64,000 bases of DNA, from assembly GCA_017448985.1 (NCBI GenBank), contig JAFSKL010000022.1, positions 1 to 64,000 on the forward strand, in the 5' to 3' direction. Of the stretch, positions 1-8,311 are shown piece by piece. A program made the position numbers and the translations under genes. How positions within the stretch are numbered: position 1 is the stretch's first letter; the number at the start of each line of letters is the position of its first letter. The DNA comes from Paludibacteraceae bacterium. Lineage in GTDB: Bacteria > Bacteroidota > Bacteroidia > Bacteroidales > Paludibacteraceae. The notes below the pieces were generated by a model. It was not told the DNA's origin and searched no databases. It saw nothing but the letters and a program-made list of their open reading frames with translations.

Positions 1-22
1 TTCATTTTTCAATTTTCAATTT
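1..22 (-). repeat. TTCAATT array at the coaX 3' end
   Basis: TTCATTT, TTCAATT and TTCAATT encode, on the minus strand, the last residues of CoaX and its stop codon. Confidence 0.75.
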
Positions 23-766
23 GTTGAAAACAAGTATCTCATTCAGTCCGATCAGGACAAGGTTCTTCTCATACCGCATCTCGCGTTGTTCGTTGCGGGA
101 ACTGCGCACATTCTTGAGCACATACGGTGCGTGTCCGCCGGTGAGGAATGTCCGGAAATGCGGTGTCTTCTCCTGCAGTGTCCGCATGTATCCTTTCACT
201 TCGTATGCCACGCCTCTTACCACGCCTGCCGCTATCGCGTCGCGGGTGTTCTTGCCGAACAACGGTATCAGTTCGTTCTCGTCCGCATCCACCTGCGGCA
301 GTTTCTTCGTCATCCGGTGCAGCATGGTGAACCGCATCTTCATGCCCGGAGCTATGTTGCCGCCCAAGTACTCGCCTTGCTCCGTCACGAAGTCGTAGGT
401 GATGGCCGAACCGACATCGATGATGAGCAGGTTCTCGTTCGGACAGAGGCTCTTGGCTCCTACTGCCGCCGCCAGCCGGTCCTGACCCAGCGTCTGCGGT
501 GTCTCGTAGCGGTTGATGATCGGCACCGGTGTGTTATGGTCAAACAGCACGAAATGCTGCGAGTGCCGATGAAGCGCATTGACCACGGCCGCCTCGATGT
601 TCACCACCGAACTGATGATCGAATCGCTGATGTCGTACAGTTCGAACAGACGCTCCACATCTGCCGACGAGAACTGCTTGTAGATAAAATCCTTGATGAT
701 CTTACCCTCGTCCGTCATCAACGCCACTTTCGTCCGGCTATTTCCCTGGTCAATACAGAGGTTCAT
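2..766 (-). CDS. coaX: Type III pantothenate kinase
   Basis: This 254-residue protein phosphorylates pantothenate with ATP in the first step of coenzyme A synthesis in the cytosol. The N-terminal phosphate-binding motif DQGNSRTK (residues 6-13), GQDRL (94-98) and IDVGSAITYD (116-125) are the hallmarks of the CoaX family in the ASKHA fold. Length is normal for the family. Its ATG overlaps the stop of the upstream acyl-CoA synthetase by 4 bp, so the two are co-transcribed; one makes CoA and the other uses it. The last five codons (LKIEK) and the stop lie inside a 7-bp repeat array. Confidence 0.95.
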   Translation of the reverse strand: MNLCIDQGNSRTKVALMTDEGKIIKDFIYKQFSSADVERLFELYDISDSIISSVVNIEAAVVNALHRHSQHFVLFDHNTPVPIINRYETPQTLGQDRLAAAVGAKSLCPNENLLIIDVGSAITYDFVTEQGEYLGGNIAPGMKMRFTMLHRMTKKLPQVDADENELIPLFGKNTRDAIAAGVVRGVAYEVKGYMRTLQEKTPHFRTFLTGGHAPYVLKNVRSSRNEQREMRYEKNLVLIGLNEILVFNKLKIEK

Positions 767-2439
767 ACCATATTCGTATACAGGAACCGCTTGATCGACT
801 TCTTCGGTGTCTTCTCAAACTCATGCGGGTAGAGCTTGACGATGGCTATCTGTTCGTACGACGCCAGCTCGGAGTTCACCTGCTTGCGTGCCTCCTCCAT
901 GTATTCGGTCAGCTGTTCGCGGGTCAGTCCGCTGGCGTCCACTTCGTTGTAGTCCGGACAGATGAGCGCCACCAGCCTGTTGTCCTCATGTTGCAGCACG
1001 AGCGACTCGAGTACGAACGGCATATTGTTGATCCTGGCCTCTATCTCTTCAGGGTATATGTTCTGCCCGCTCGGACCCAAGAGCATGGTCTTGCAGCGGC
1101 CTTTGATATAGAGGAATCCGTCTTGGTCCAGCAGCCCGAGATCGCCCGTTCGGAGCCAGCCGTCTTCGGTGAACGACTCCTTGGTCAGGTCGGGTTTCTT
1201 GTAATAGCCGCTCATCGTGTTCTCGCCGCGCACCACCACTTCGCCTATACCCTCTTCGTTCGGGTCGTCGATACGCACCTCCATGATGCCCTTCAGCGGC
1301 TTACCGCACGAATAGAGCTTACTGCCCTCGTCGTACGGCGTGAAGCATATCAGCGGCGCACACTCGGTCATGCCGTAACCAACCGACATCGGGAACTTGA
1401 TACGATAGAGGAATGCCTCCACTTCGGGGTTCAACGGCGCACCGCCGATGATCATCTGCCGGAACTCGCCGCCGAAAGCCTGTATCAACTGTTCGCGTAT
1501 CTTCGTACATATCACCTCGTCCAGGAACGGCACTTTGAGCACCCAGCTCACAGGCGGTTTCTGGATCTGCGGTACGATCATCTTCTTGTATATCTTCTCG
1601 AGGATCAAAGGCACCGAGAGTATCGTCGTCGGCTTGATCTCCGAGAAGGCCTGGAGCAGTATCTTCGGCGACGGCGTACGGCCTATCAGGTGCGTATGTC
1701 CGCCTGCGGCCAGGCAAGCCAGGAAGTCGAACGCACAGCCGTAAGCGTGTGCCAGCGGCAGGAAGGTCACATGGCGGCAGCCCGGATAGACGAGTCCTAC
1801 CTCAAACGCATAGCGTATGTTGCCTGCCAGACCGTTCAACGGCATCAGCACGCCTTTGCTGAAACCGGTCGTGCCGCTCGTGTAGTTGATCGAGCCTATC
1901 TCTTCGTTCGAGCGCTCGTCGAAATGCACATCCTTCGCCCAGTAGCCCTCAGGGTGCTTCTGCTTGAACAGCTGCGCTATCGCCTCGTAGTTGAATTTCT
2001 CCGGATCCAGGGCCATCGAGATGGCGTGCCAGTCGTTCAGGCTGACGGACATCAGCACATGCGGTATCTGGTCCAGGTCGATGCCTTCCCAGTTGATATC
2101 GCTGATGAAGAGCAGCTTGGCGCCGGAGTGGTTGATGATATGGATCGCGTCGTTCGCACGAAAATCCTGCAGGATGGGCACAATGATCGCGCCGTAGGTC
2201 ACTGTCGCCAGATAGACGGCCACCCAGTTGCTGTTGTTCTTGCCCATCACGGCTATCTTGTCATTCTTCTTGATGCCGCTCTCTTTGAACAGGATATGCA
2301 GCTTCTCGATGTTGATAGCCAGTTGTCCGTATGTGAGTGTCACATTCGTGCCATAGTCGGTCACCGCCGGCAACTCCCAATGCTCCTTGAACGAACGCTC
2401 AAAATACTTGACAAAATTATATTTCTCTTCGGTCATCAT
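763..2439 (-). CDS. AMP-binding long-chain fatty acid--CoA ligase family protein
   Basis: The 558-residue protein is an adenylate-forming enzyme that activates a carboxylic acid, probably a fatty acid, to its acyl-adenylate and then the CoA thioester. The P-loop-like motif YTSGTTGFSKG is at residues 186-196. The A5 motif (GYGMTECAP) and the A7 motif (WLRTGDLG) follow, and the C-terminal lid domain contains a candidate catalytic lysine in KTPKKSIKR. No carrier-protein domain is fused. It overlaps coaX by 4 bp. Substrate chain length cannot be read from sequence, so an acyl-ACP or other acyl substrate remains possible. Confidence 0.88.
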   Translation of the reverse strand: MMTEEKYNFVKYFERSFKEHWELPAVTDYGTNVTLTYGQLAINIEKLHILFKESGIKKNDKIAVMGKNNSNWVAVYLATVTYGAIIVPILQDFRANDAIHIINHSGAKLLFISDINWEGIDLDQIPHVLMSVSLNDWHAISMALDPEKFNYEAIAQLFKQKHPEGYWAKDVHFDERSNEEIGSINYTSGTTGFSKGVLMPLNGLAGNIRYAFEVGLVYPGCRHVTFLPLAHAYGCAFDFLACLAAGGHTHLIGRTPSPKILLQAFSEIKPTTILSVPLILEKIYKKMIVPQIQKPPVSWVLKVPFLDEVICTKIREQLIQAFGGEFRQMIIGGAPLNPEVEAFLYRIKFPMSVGYGMTECAPLICFTPYDEGSKLYSCGKPLKGIMEVRIDDPNEEGIGEVVVRGENTMSGYYKKPDLTKESFTEDGWLRTGDLGLLDQDGFLYIKGRCKTMLLGPSGQNIYPEEIEARINNMPFVLESLVLQHEDNRLVALICPDYNEVDASGLTREQLTEYMEEARKQVNSELASYEQIAIVKLYPHEFEKTPKKSIKRFLYTNMV

Positions 2440-2442
2440 AAA

Positions 2443-2566
2443 ACCATTTACGATTTAGTCATTTACGATTTACCATTTATTTTTTCATTGAGTCATTTAG
2501 TCAAAATGGCTAAATAGCCAAATGATACATAAATGGTACATGGTACGTGAACAAATGGTACATTGA
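2443..2566. repeat. Intergenic degenerate 7-bp tandem array
   Basis: Words such as CATTTAC and GATTTAG alternate across the gap between the small membrane protein and the acyl-CoA synthetase. They are followed by looser variants built on AAATGGTACA. A short inverted repeat (GGCTA/TAGCC around 2509-2520) could act as a weak terminator. No gene is visible here. Confidence 0.7.
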
Positions 2567-2986
2567 CTATTGTTCCACTATTGGCACGGGCGTCACAATA
2601 TGTGACTCTCCGCTCGCGCTATAGACGCTGTCCACGATGAACTGGCTGTTCCCGCGCCAGGGCAATGTACCGAGATAGCGCTTCCAGTGCAGCTTCACGC
2701 CGGCACTCGTGCCTTCGTTGATCTGCTTGGCCACGCTCTCGCTTACTACCGAGAACTTGAACTCGTTCGACTGGATCGAGCCTTGCACTTTGGTGTTTTT
2801 CAGTCCGGTCTGGATCATCTTGCCCTCGTAGGTCTTGAAGATGAATCCTTCTTTCTGGAAATAGTTGATATCTCCCTCGTTCACACCCTCGCTATAGACG
2901 AAGCAGAACTTGATGAAGATAAACGCTGCCAATGCCAACACGACTATCACCGATATCCATGTTGCTACTTTTCCACCTGTACTCAT
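2567..2986 (-). CDS. Small single-pass membrane protein of unknown function
   Basis: I do not recognise a named family with confidence. The 139-residue protein has one N-terminal transmembrane segment (about residues 6-26, rich in V, I, L, A) and a soluble, probably extracytoplasmic, C-terminal domain ending in PIVEQ. An open frame extends upstream to 3079, but that part lies across the promoter. The ATG at 2986 places the membrane segment at the N-terminus and has AGGAAAA about 16 bp upstream. A clear Bacteroidota promoter lies 90-120 bp upstream. Proteins of this size and layout are common and conserved in Bacteroidales. Confidence 0.7.
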   Translation of the reverse strand: MSTGGKVATWISVIVVLALAAFIFIKFCFVYSEGVNEGDINYFQKEGFIFKTYEGKMIQTGLKNTKVQGSIQSNEFKFSVVSESVAKQINEGTSAGVKLHWKRYLGTLPWRGNSQFIVDSVYSASGESHIVTPVPIVEQ

Positions 2987-3075
2987 ATGCTGTTTGTCAT
3001 TTAATTTTCCTCGTTTTACCTTATTTATACGCGTGTTCCACGCGCACCGTATGCACACACGCACACATTTCGGCT

Positions 3076-3108
3076 GCAAAGTTACTGCTTTTTTTTGACA
3101 TATGCAAA
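3076..3108 (-). promoter_or_regulatory. Bacteroidota-type promoter for the small membrane protein gene
   Basis: On the minus strand TTTG (3105-3108) is followed by a 20-bp spacer and TAACTTTGC (3076-3084). This matches the -33/-7 consensus of the Bacteroidota major sigma factor. Confidence 0.85.
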
Positions 3109-3216
3109 TAAAAAATGATTTTTTTGGAATAAAATAGAAAGTTTAAAGCAAAAAGTCGCACAATTCCCATCTCCACATCGCGTAGTCATCGCCTACCTGT
3201 CGACCTCTATTATCTC

Positions 3217-3260
3217 GTACTTACTGCGCACTTACGACGCACTTATCACGCACTAAATTG
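3217..3260. repeat. 11-bp tandem repeat, about 4 units
   Basis: The units are GTACTTACTGC, GCACTTACGAC, GCACTTATCAC and a decayed GCACTAAATTG. They lie in the 472-bp gap between divergent genes, 19 bp before a pair of GTATATATAC palindromes. A comparable module occurs at 22034-22135. Confidence 0.75.
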
Positions 3261-3279
3261 AAACAATTGCGCTTATATA

Positions 3280-3302
3280 GTATATATACATAGTATATAT
3301 AC
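3280..3302. promoter_or_regulatory. Paired GTATATATAC palindromes
   Basis: Two perfect 10-bp palindromes, GTATATATAC, are separated by ATA and followed by TGT. The same arrangement with AAA as spacer recurs at 22034-22056. The 13-bp centre-to-centre spacing could be a protein-binding site, but no regulator can be named. Confidence 0.5.
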
Positions 3303-3394
3303 TGTTTTCGAATGTGTTTTTAGCGGAAAAAGTGTAAAATATTATTGGATTTTATCGGAAAATCACCAGAATTTTTCAGAAATTATCGGAAATA

Positions 3395-3427
3395 TTTGCA
3401 TATATGCAAAAAATTTTGTAATTTTGC
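3395..3427 (+). promoter_or_regulatory. Bacteroidota-type promoter for the TPM-domain gene
   Basis: TTTG (3395-3398), a 20-bp spacer and TAATTTTGC (3419-3427). The -33 box is part of the palindrome TTGCATATATGCAA. The position shows that translation must start downstream, at 3459 or 3471, rather than at the first in-frame ATG (3345). Confidence 0.88.
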
Positions 3428-3458
3428 AGCGCAAAATGGATTTACTACGAAACTTACT

Positions 3459-4457
3459 ATGAAATTTGCTATGAAAAGGACACAAATGAGGACAAGGATT
3501 TTCAGATGTCTGGCAGTGGTAGGGCTATTGGCTATCACGCTGTGGACACAGGCGGGAACGGTTTATACACCGGCGTCGGTGCCTGATCCCAAAGTGAACG
3601 GACAGCACTGCTACGTATCCAATCCGGACGCATTGTTAGCGGACTCGGATGTGGTGTGGCTCAACAACTGCGCTTATCAGTTGGACCAGCAGACCCATGT
3701 GGAGCTATGCGTGGCAGCGCTGTGGTCGATAGGCGACATGGATGCGTTTGAGTTTGCATACGAGCTGTTCCAGCGCTGGGGCATCGGGCGCGTGAACCAG
3801 AACACGGGCGTGCTGATGCTGTTCGTCTATGAATCCCACGACATACGTATCATGACCGGCACCGGCATCGAAGGTGTGCTGACTGACGGACGCTGTTCGG
3901 ACATCATCCACGACGACATGATACCGGCCTTCCGTGCCGGCGACTACGGCGGCGGCCTATGCCTCGGTGCACTCCGCATCTACGATATATGCAGCAAAGG
4001 CGAGACACCGGAAGAGCTGTTAGCCATGCGTTCGACCACTTACCGCGGCAAGTACGCGGAAGCGAGCAGCAACGACAATGACGAGAACGACGACTGGCCC
4101 ATCTTGATTTGGATAGCCGTCATCGTAGCGGCGATCATCGGTTGGGTGAAGTCCATCCTCTGGCTGGACGAGCACCCCAAATGTCCGATATGCAAGAAGC
4201 GCAAGAAAAGCAAAGTGCTCAAGAAAGTGACGCTCGTCAATGCCAACTACGACCACGGCGGGAACGGCTACAACGAGTGCTTCTGCGCGGCCTGCAACCA
4301 TAACTGGACAGCGAAGTGGGAAACAGCTAAACTGACCCGTTCGTCTTCATCATCGTCGTCCTCGTCGTCAAGCCGCAGTTACAGAAGTTCGTCCTCCAGC
4401 CGTGGCTCATGGGGCGGAGGCTCCACCTCCGGAGGAGGAGCAGGAGCGAAATGGTGA
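3459..4457 (+). CDS. TPM-domain (YgcG-like) exported membrane protein
   Basis: The 332-residue protein has a signal peptide (about residues 5-28), then a TPM domain (about 35-190) with the typical GVLMLFVYESHDIRI strand and a TGTGIEG turn. A transmembrane helix (WPILIWIAVIVAAIIGW) and a zinc-ribbon-like segment with CPIC and CAAC pairs follow. The tail is low-complexity, with an eleven-serine tract then glycines. TPM proteins elsewhere are linked to membrane-protein repair or phosphatase activity; no role can be fixed here. ATG 3459 was chosen because the promoter ends near 3427; ATG 3471 is equally possible. Confidence 0.82.
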   Translation: MKFAMKRTQMRTRIFRCLAVVGLLAITLWTQAGTVYTPASVPDPKVNGQHCYVSNPDALLADSDVVWLNNCAYQLDQQTHVELCVAALWSIGDMDAFEFAYELFQRWGIGRVNQNTGVLMLFVYESHDIRIMTGTGIEGVLTDGRCSDIIHDDMIPAFRAGDYGGGLCLGALRIYDICSKGETPEELLAMRSTTYRGKYAEASSNDNDENDDWPILIWIAVIVAAIIGWVKSILWLDEHPKCPICKKRKKSKVLKKVTLVNANYDHGGNGYNECFCAACNHNWTAKWETAKLTRSSSSSSSSSSSRSYRSSSSSRGSWGGGSTSGGGAGAKW

Positions 4458-4461
4458 GAAA

Positions 4462-4500
4462 GAGTGAAAGAGTGAAAGTTGAAAGGTGAAAGGTGAAAGG
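4462..4500 (+). repeat. GGTGAAA-type 7-bp array after the TPM gene
   Basis: The array begins at the TPM stop codon and reads GAGTGAAA twice, then GTTGAAA, GGTGAAA and GGTGAAA. It runs directly into the 36-bp duplicated element. Confidence 0.8.
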
Positions 4501-4531
4501 ACGCTTCGCTACAGGACGGCGCAAGCGCCTA
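4496..4531. repeat. 36-bp element, copy 1
   Basis: This segment is identical over 36 bp to 26434-26469. It contains GGACGCTTCGCTACA followed by GGACGGCGCAAGCGCCTA. The second half can fold as GGCG-CAAG-CGCC. Both copies lie in short gaps between co-directional plus-strand genes. Confidence 0.85.
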
Positions 4532-4551
4532 TAGTTTAAATCGAAAGGTGA

Positions 4552-6534
4552 ATGATTGATAAGCGCTATCTACAATTACTAAGCGAGAAGTTTCCGAACT
4601 CGCAAGCGGTGATAACGGAGATCATCAACCTCCGCGCCATCCTCTCGTTGCCCAAAGGTACCGAGCATTTCGTGAGTGACCTGCACGGCAACTCGTTGGC
4701 GTTCATCCATATGATCAAGAATGCGTCCGGCGTAGTGCGCAAGAAAGTGGATGAAGTGTATGGCGACACGCTCACAGAGGACGAGAAACGGGCGTTGTGC
4801 GCGCTCATCTATTATCCCGACGAGCGCATCGAGTACGAACGTACCGTGCAGCCGGACATGGAGGCGTGGTACCGCAAACGGCTGCACCAGGTGGTGGACA
4901 TAGCCCGCGCCGTGACCATCAAATATAGCCGGTCGAAAGTGCACAAACTGCTGCCGCCTGACTACGCGTATATCATCAAAGAATTGCTCCACGAGACCAA
5001 CCTGGAACAGCACGACCGGCAGACCTACTACAACGCCATCATCGATGCCATCATCGAGACAGGCTGCGCCGAACAGCTGCTCATCGTCATCAGTTATCTC
5101 ATTCATTCGCTCACCATCGACACGCTGCATATAGTAGGCGACATCTTTGACCGCGGTCCGGGTGCGAGCAAGATACTCGACGTGCTCTCCACAGTGCGAG
5201 ACTACGATATCCAATGGGGCAATCACGACATCGAATGGATGGGCGCCATGAACGGCAACCTGGCACTGTTAGCCACGGTACTGCGTGTCAGCATACGGTA
5301 CGCGAACATAGAGACGCTCGAAGAGGGCTACGGCATCAACCTGCTGCCGCTCGCCAATTTTGCGATGACCTTGTACGGCGATGACCCGTGTACCATATGG
5401 CAGACCAAGGACTTTGAGAACAACCCGCGGCTCACCCGTTCGGCACAACTGATGGCAAAGATGCACAAGGCGATCTCCATCATTCAGTTCAAGTTAGAAG
5501 GCCAGACGGTCCTTCGTCACCCTGAGTGGCACATGGACGACAGAGCGATATTGCATAAATTGAAAATTAAAAATGGACAATGGACAATGGACGGCTGGCC
5601 TTTGTTGGACACTAATCTGCCGACGATTAACCCTGAGGATCCGTATGCGTTGAGTCAGGAAGAGGCAGACTTGATGAGCCAGCTGGCCCGTTCGTTCCGT
5701 AAGTCCGAGAAGATGCAGCGACACCTGCGTATGCTCTACGAGCACGGTTCGCTCTACCTTGTCCGCAACGGTTTCCTGCTCTACCATGCCGCTATCCCGC
5801 TCAATGCCGACGGATCGTTCACTGAGGCAGATGTCTGCGGCCAACGCGTCAGCGGCAAGGCTCTGATGGATCGCACCGACGCCATCATACGGCAGGCCTA
5901 CTACGGCTCGGGCAAGGAGAAAGAGGATGCGCTGGACTACATGCTCTATCTATGGGAAGGCGCCAACTCGCCTCTTTACAACAAAGATAAGATGACGACT
6001 TTCGAGCGGTATTTCATTGAATCAGGATGTGCTTCCGAGCACTCCGGTAAAAGTCAAGAGTCAAGACATCCGCACGACGAGGTGAAGGGCGCATATTTCT
6101 CCCTCGCGGACGATGAGCAGATATGCCGGCAGATACTTACGGAGTTCGGTCTGGATCCCGAGACAGGACGCATCATCAACGGGCATGTGCCGGTACGGAC
6201 GATCAAAGGCGAGACACCCATCCGCGCCAACGGCAAACGCTTCGTCATCGACGGCGGTTTCAGCAAGCCCTACCAGGAGAAGACAGGCATAGCCGGATAC
6301 ACGCTTATCTACAATAGTCACGGCATCCAACTCGTCGAGCACGAGTCGTTCGAGAGCCGTGAACAGGCTGTGCTCTCCGGCTCGGATATACACAACAGGA
6401 CCCTGTTGCAGGACTTTTCCGGTCAGCGTATGCGGATCCGCAACACCGACAAGGGTAAAGAACTGCTCGAACAGATCGACTCGCTCGAACAACTGCTCGA
6501 GGCCTACAGATCCGGCGAAATCCGAGAAGGGTGA
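4552..6534 (+). CDS. fbp: Fructose-1,6-bisphosphatase, class III
   Basis: This gluconeogenic enzyme hydrolyses fructose 1,6-bisphosphate to fructose 6-phosphate. The 660-residue length matches the long class III family. Metallophosphatase motifs are present: SDLHGN (about residue 42), GDIFDRGPGA (about 198) and WGNHDIEW (about 222). The C-terminal motif NGHVPV precedes a conserved region ending in DGGFSKPYQ. An in-frame repeat array adds the segment KLKIKNGQWTMDG near residues 335-348. The gene stands alone, followed by a GAGAGGAT array and a Crp-type regulator. Confidence 0.95.
   Translation: MIDKRYLQLLSEKFPNSQAVITEIINLRAILSLPKGTEHFVSDLHGNSLAFIHMIKNASGVVRKKVDEVYGDTLTEDEKRALCALIYYPDERIEYERTVQPDMEAWYRKRLHQVVDIARAVTIKYSRSKVHKLLPPDYAYIIKELLHETNLEQHDRQTYYNAIIDAIIETGCAEQLLIVISYLIHSLTIDTLHIVGDIFDRGPGASKILDVLSTVRDYDIQWGNHDIEWMGAMNGNLALLATVLRVSIRYANIETLEEGYGINLLPLANFAMTLYGDDPCTIWQTKDFENNPRLTRSAQLMAKMHKAISIIQFKLEGQTVLRHPEWHMDDRAILHKLKIKNGQWTMDGWPLLDTNLPTINPEDPYALSQEEADLMSQLARSFRKSEKMQRHLRMLYEHGSLYLVRNGFLLYHAAIPLNADGSFTEADVCGQRVSGKALMDRTDAIIRQAYYGSGKEKEDALDYMLYLWEGANSPLYNKDKMTTFERYFIESGCASEHSGKSQESRHPHDEVKGAYFSLADDEQICRQILTEFGLDPETGRIINGHVPVRTIKGETPIRANGKRFVIDGGFSKPYQEKTGIAGYTLIYNSHGIQLVEHESFESREQAVLSGSDIHNRTLLQDFSGQRMRIRNTDKGKELLEQIDSLEQLLEAYRSGEIREG
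5557..5592 (+). repeat. In-frame 7-bp array inside fbp
   Basis: AAATTGA, AAATTAA, AAATGGAC, AATGGAC and AATGGAC run in tandem inside the coding region and are translated as a hydrophilic loop with NGQWTMD. Confidence 0.85.
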
Positions 6535-6578
6535 GAGGATGAGAGGATGAGAGGATGAGAGGATGAAAGGATGAAAAG
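6533..6578 (+). repeat. 8-bp tandem array GAGAGGAT
   Basis: Four GAGAGGAT units and variants start at the fbp stop codon and run toward the Crp-type regulator gene. Confidence 0.85.
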
Positions 6579-6597
6579 GTATTAGCCTATATAAGGT

Positions 6598-7299
6598 ATG
6601 AAAATGGAAAGGAAAGAAGGCATAGCTCCGATGTGGGAACTGAATGCCTTATGGAGTTCGCTGACCGTAGGGGAACGGCAGTATGTGGAGCAACATGTGG
6701 AACTGGTGCGTTACGCCAAGAACGAGATCATCCATCATGACGGCGACGACTCGCAGTACATGTGGATGCTGCTCCACGGCAAAGTGCGTATCTACAAGGA
6801 AGGTATCGGCCAACGGCAGCAGATCATCCGTTTGCTCAAGCCCTACGACATATTCGGCTACCGTGCCTGCATCGCCAACGAACCGTACAACTCCAGCGCC
6901 AGCGCCTTTGAAGAGAGCGTCGTCTTTCGTTTGGAACGCGAACACTTCAACCAACTCGTCCGCTCCAACGGCAAACTGTGCTACGATGTGATGCTGATGA
7001 TGGCCAAGGACCTGGCTATCTCGGAGATTCAGACCGTTAACCTCACGCAGAAACATATCCGCGGCCGTTTGGCAGAGAGCCTCTTGCTACTGCTCAAGAA
7101 CTACGGTTACGAAGAGGATGGCCGTACGATAGCCATGCTACTGCCCCGTGAGGATCTGGCCAATATGAGCAATATGACCACGAGCAACGCGATCCGTACG
7201 CTCAGTCAGTTCGCACAGGAAGGACTCATAGCCATCAACGGACGACACATACAAATCCTTGCCGAAAAAGAATTAGAGCATATATCCCGCTTGGGATAA
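6598..7299 (+). CDS. Crp/Fnr family transcriptional regulator
   Basis: The 233-residue protein has an N-terminal cyclic-nucleotide-binding-like beta barrel (about residues 25-130) and a C-terminal winged helix. The latter is recognisable by the segment LPREDLANMSNMTTSNAIRT (about 181-200). The barrel lacks the arginine-serine pair of a cAMP site, as is usual for Bacteroidales Crp/Fnr proteins. No Fnr cysteine cluster is present. It probably senses a small ligand or redox signal and controls distant genes. ATG 6598 was used; the ATG at 6604 is two codons downstream. Confidence 0.88.
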   Translation: MKMERKEGIAPMWELNALWSSLTVGERQYVEQHVELVRYAKNEIIHHDGDDSQYMWMLLHGKVRIYKEGIGQRQQIIRLLKPYDIFGYRACIANEPYNSSASAFEESVVFRLEREHFNQLVRSNGKLCYDVMLMMAKDLAISEIQTVNLTQKHIRGRLAESLLLLLKNYGYEEDGRTIAMLLPREDLANMSNMTTSNAIRTLSQFAQEGLIAINGRHIQILAEKELEHISRLG

Positions 7300-7332
7300 A
7301 TGGTACATCGTAAATGACCAAATCGTAAATGA
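7300..7332. repeat. Short degenerate array between convergent genes
   Basis: The gap holds ATGGTACATCGTAAATGA followed by a second ATCGTAAATGA. No hairpin terminator is evident between the convergent crp-type and M23 genes. Confidence 0.6.
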
Positions 7333-7333
7333 T

Positions 7334-8311
7334 TCAGTCCATCATCTTGCCCATATTGGACGACAGCTGCACCATGCGGTCGTAGTCCTCGGGACTGAGG
7401 TCATAGAAATAGAAATTGCGCGGGTCGATGGGCCTGCCGCCGTAATGAACCTCATAGTGCACATGGGGACCGGTCGATTTACCGGTATTACCCACCAGCG
7501 CTATCACATCGCCTCTCTTCACTTTCTGCCCTACCCTGACGAGCCGTTTCGAGCAGTGGGCATAGAGCGTCTCATAATTGAATCCGTGGTCGATCACGAT
7601 GGTCTCGCCGTAGCCCTGACGCCAGCCTGAATAAGTGACAGTACCGTTTCCTGTAGCAAAAATATCCGTACCTACCGGCGCCGAGAAGTCCATTCCTTCG
7701 TGGAAGCGCCTAATCTGATAGACCGGATCAATACGCCATCCGTAGCCCGAAGCCATATGCTTGAGGTCCTTGTTGAGCACAGGCTGGATAGCCGGTATAT
7801 TCTCCATACGCACCTCCTGGTTCTTGGCCATCTCCAATATCTCATCGTACGACCGCGCCTGGACATACAGCTCTTTCTCGAGGATGTCCACCTTGCGCTG
7901 CATATCCGCTGCCAGCTGCGTGTTGGTCATACGCGCCAACGAGTCGTAGTACGAGATCTGCTGCGTGGCACCCATGCGCACACTTAGCGGAATGGGTTCG
8001 GCACCTAACATGGCACGATAGAGGTTATCGTCACGCTGCGAGAGGTCGGACAGCACAATCTGCATCTGGTCCACCTGCCGGTCCAGCACCGCCATTTGTG
8101 CCTGCAAGTTGCGGTTGTATTGTATCAACGAGGCCTCGCGCGGAGAGGGGAAGAAATAGAGCAACGCATAGAAAAGGATGACACCCAAACTGATGCCTCC
8201 GATGATATAGACACCCGAACGGCGCAGCCAGTACATGAAACCGTGCTCAATGCGCTCCAGCTGAAGCGTGTCGGGATTAACCAAGTAATGTCGTTTGCGT
8301 GTTGATTTCAT
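7334..8311 (-). CDS. M23 family (LytM) metallopeptidase, membrane anchored
   Basis: The 325-residue protein has one transmembrane helix (about residues 31-52), a periplasmic coiled-coil region (about 65-165) and a C-terminal LytM domain. The zinc ligands are visible in HEGMD (about 205) and GPHVHYE (about 283), so it should be an active peptidoglycan endopeptidase. The layout resembles the cell-envelope M23 proteins of Bacteroidales. Its ATG overlaps the ygiQ stop by 4 bp, indicating translational coupling. Confidence 0.92.
   Translation of the reverse strand: MKSTRKRHYLVNPDTLQLERIEHGFMYWLRRSGVYIIGGISLGVILFYALLYFFPSPREASLIQYNRNLQAQMAVLDRQVDQMQIVLSDLSQRDDNLYRAMLGAEPIPLSVRMGATQQISYYDSLARMTNTQLAADMQRKVDILEKELYVQARSYDEILEMAKNQEVRMENIPAIQPVLNKDLKHMASGYGWRIDPVYQIRRFHEGMDFSAPVGTDIFATGNGTVTYSGWRQGYGETIVIDHGFNYETLYAHCSKRLVRVGQKVKRGDVIALVGNTGKSTGPHVHYEVHYGGRPIDPRNFYFYDLSPEDYDRMVQLSSNMGKMMD

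Noticed and set aside
823..2517. Long plus-strand open frame (564 codons) opposite the acyl-CoA synthetase
   Set aside because: It is rich in Arg, His and Val with no domain pattern and lies exactly antisense to a well-supported enzyme; it reflects codon bias.
3345..3458. N-terminal extension of the TPM-domain protein from ATG 3345
   Set aside because: The promoter at 3395-3427 lies inside this stretch and the signal peptide starts at 3459 or 3471.
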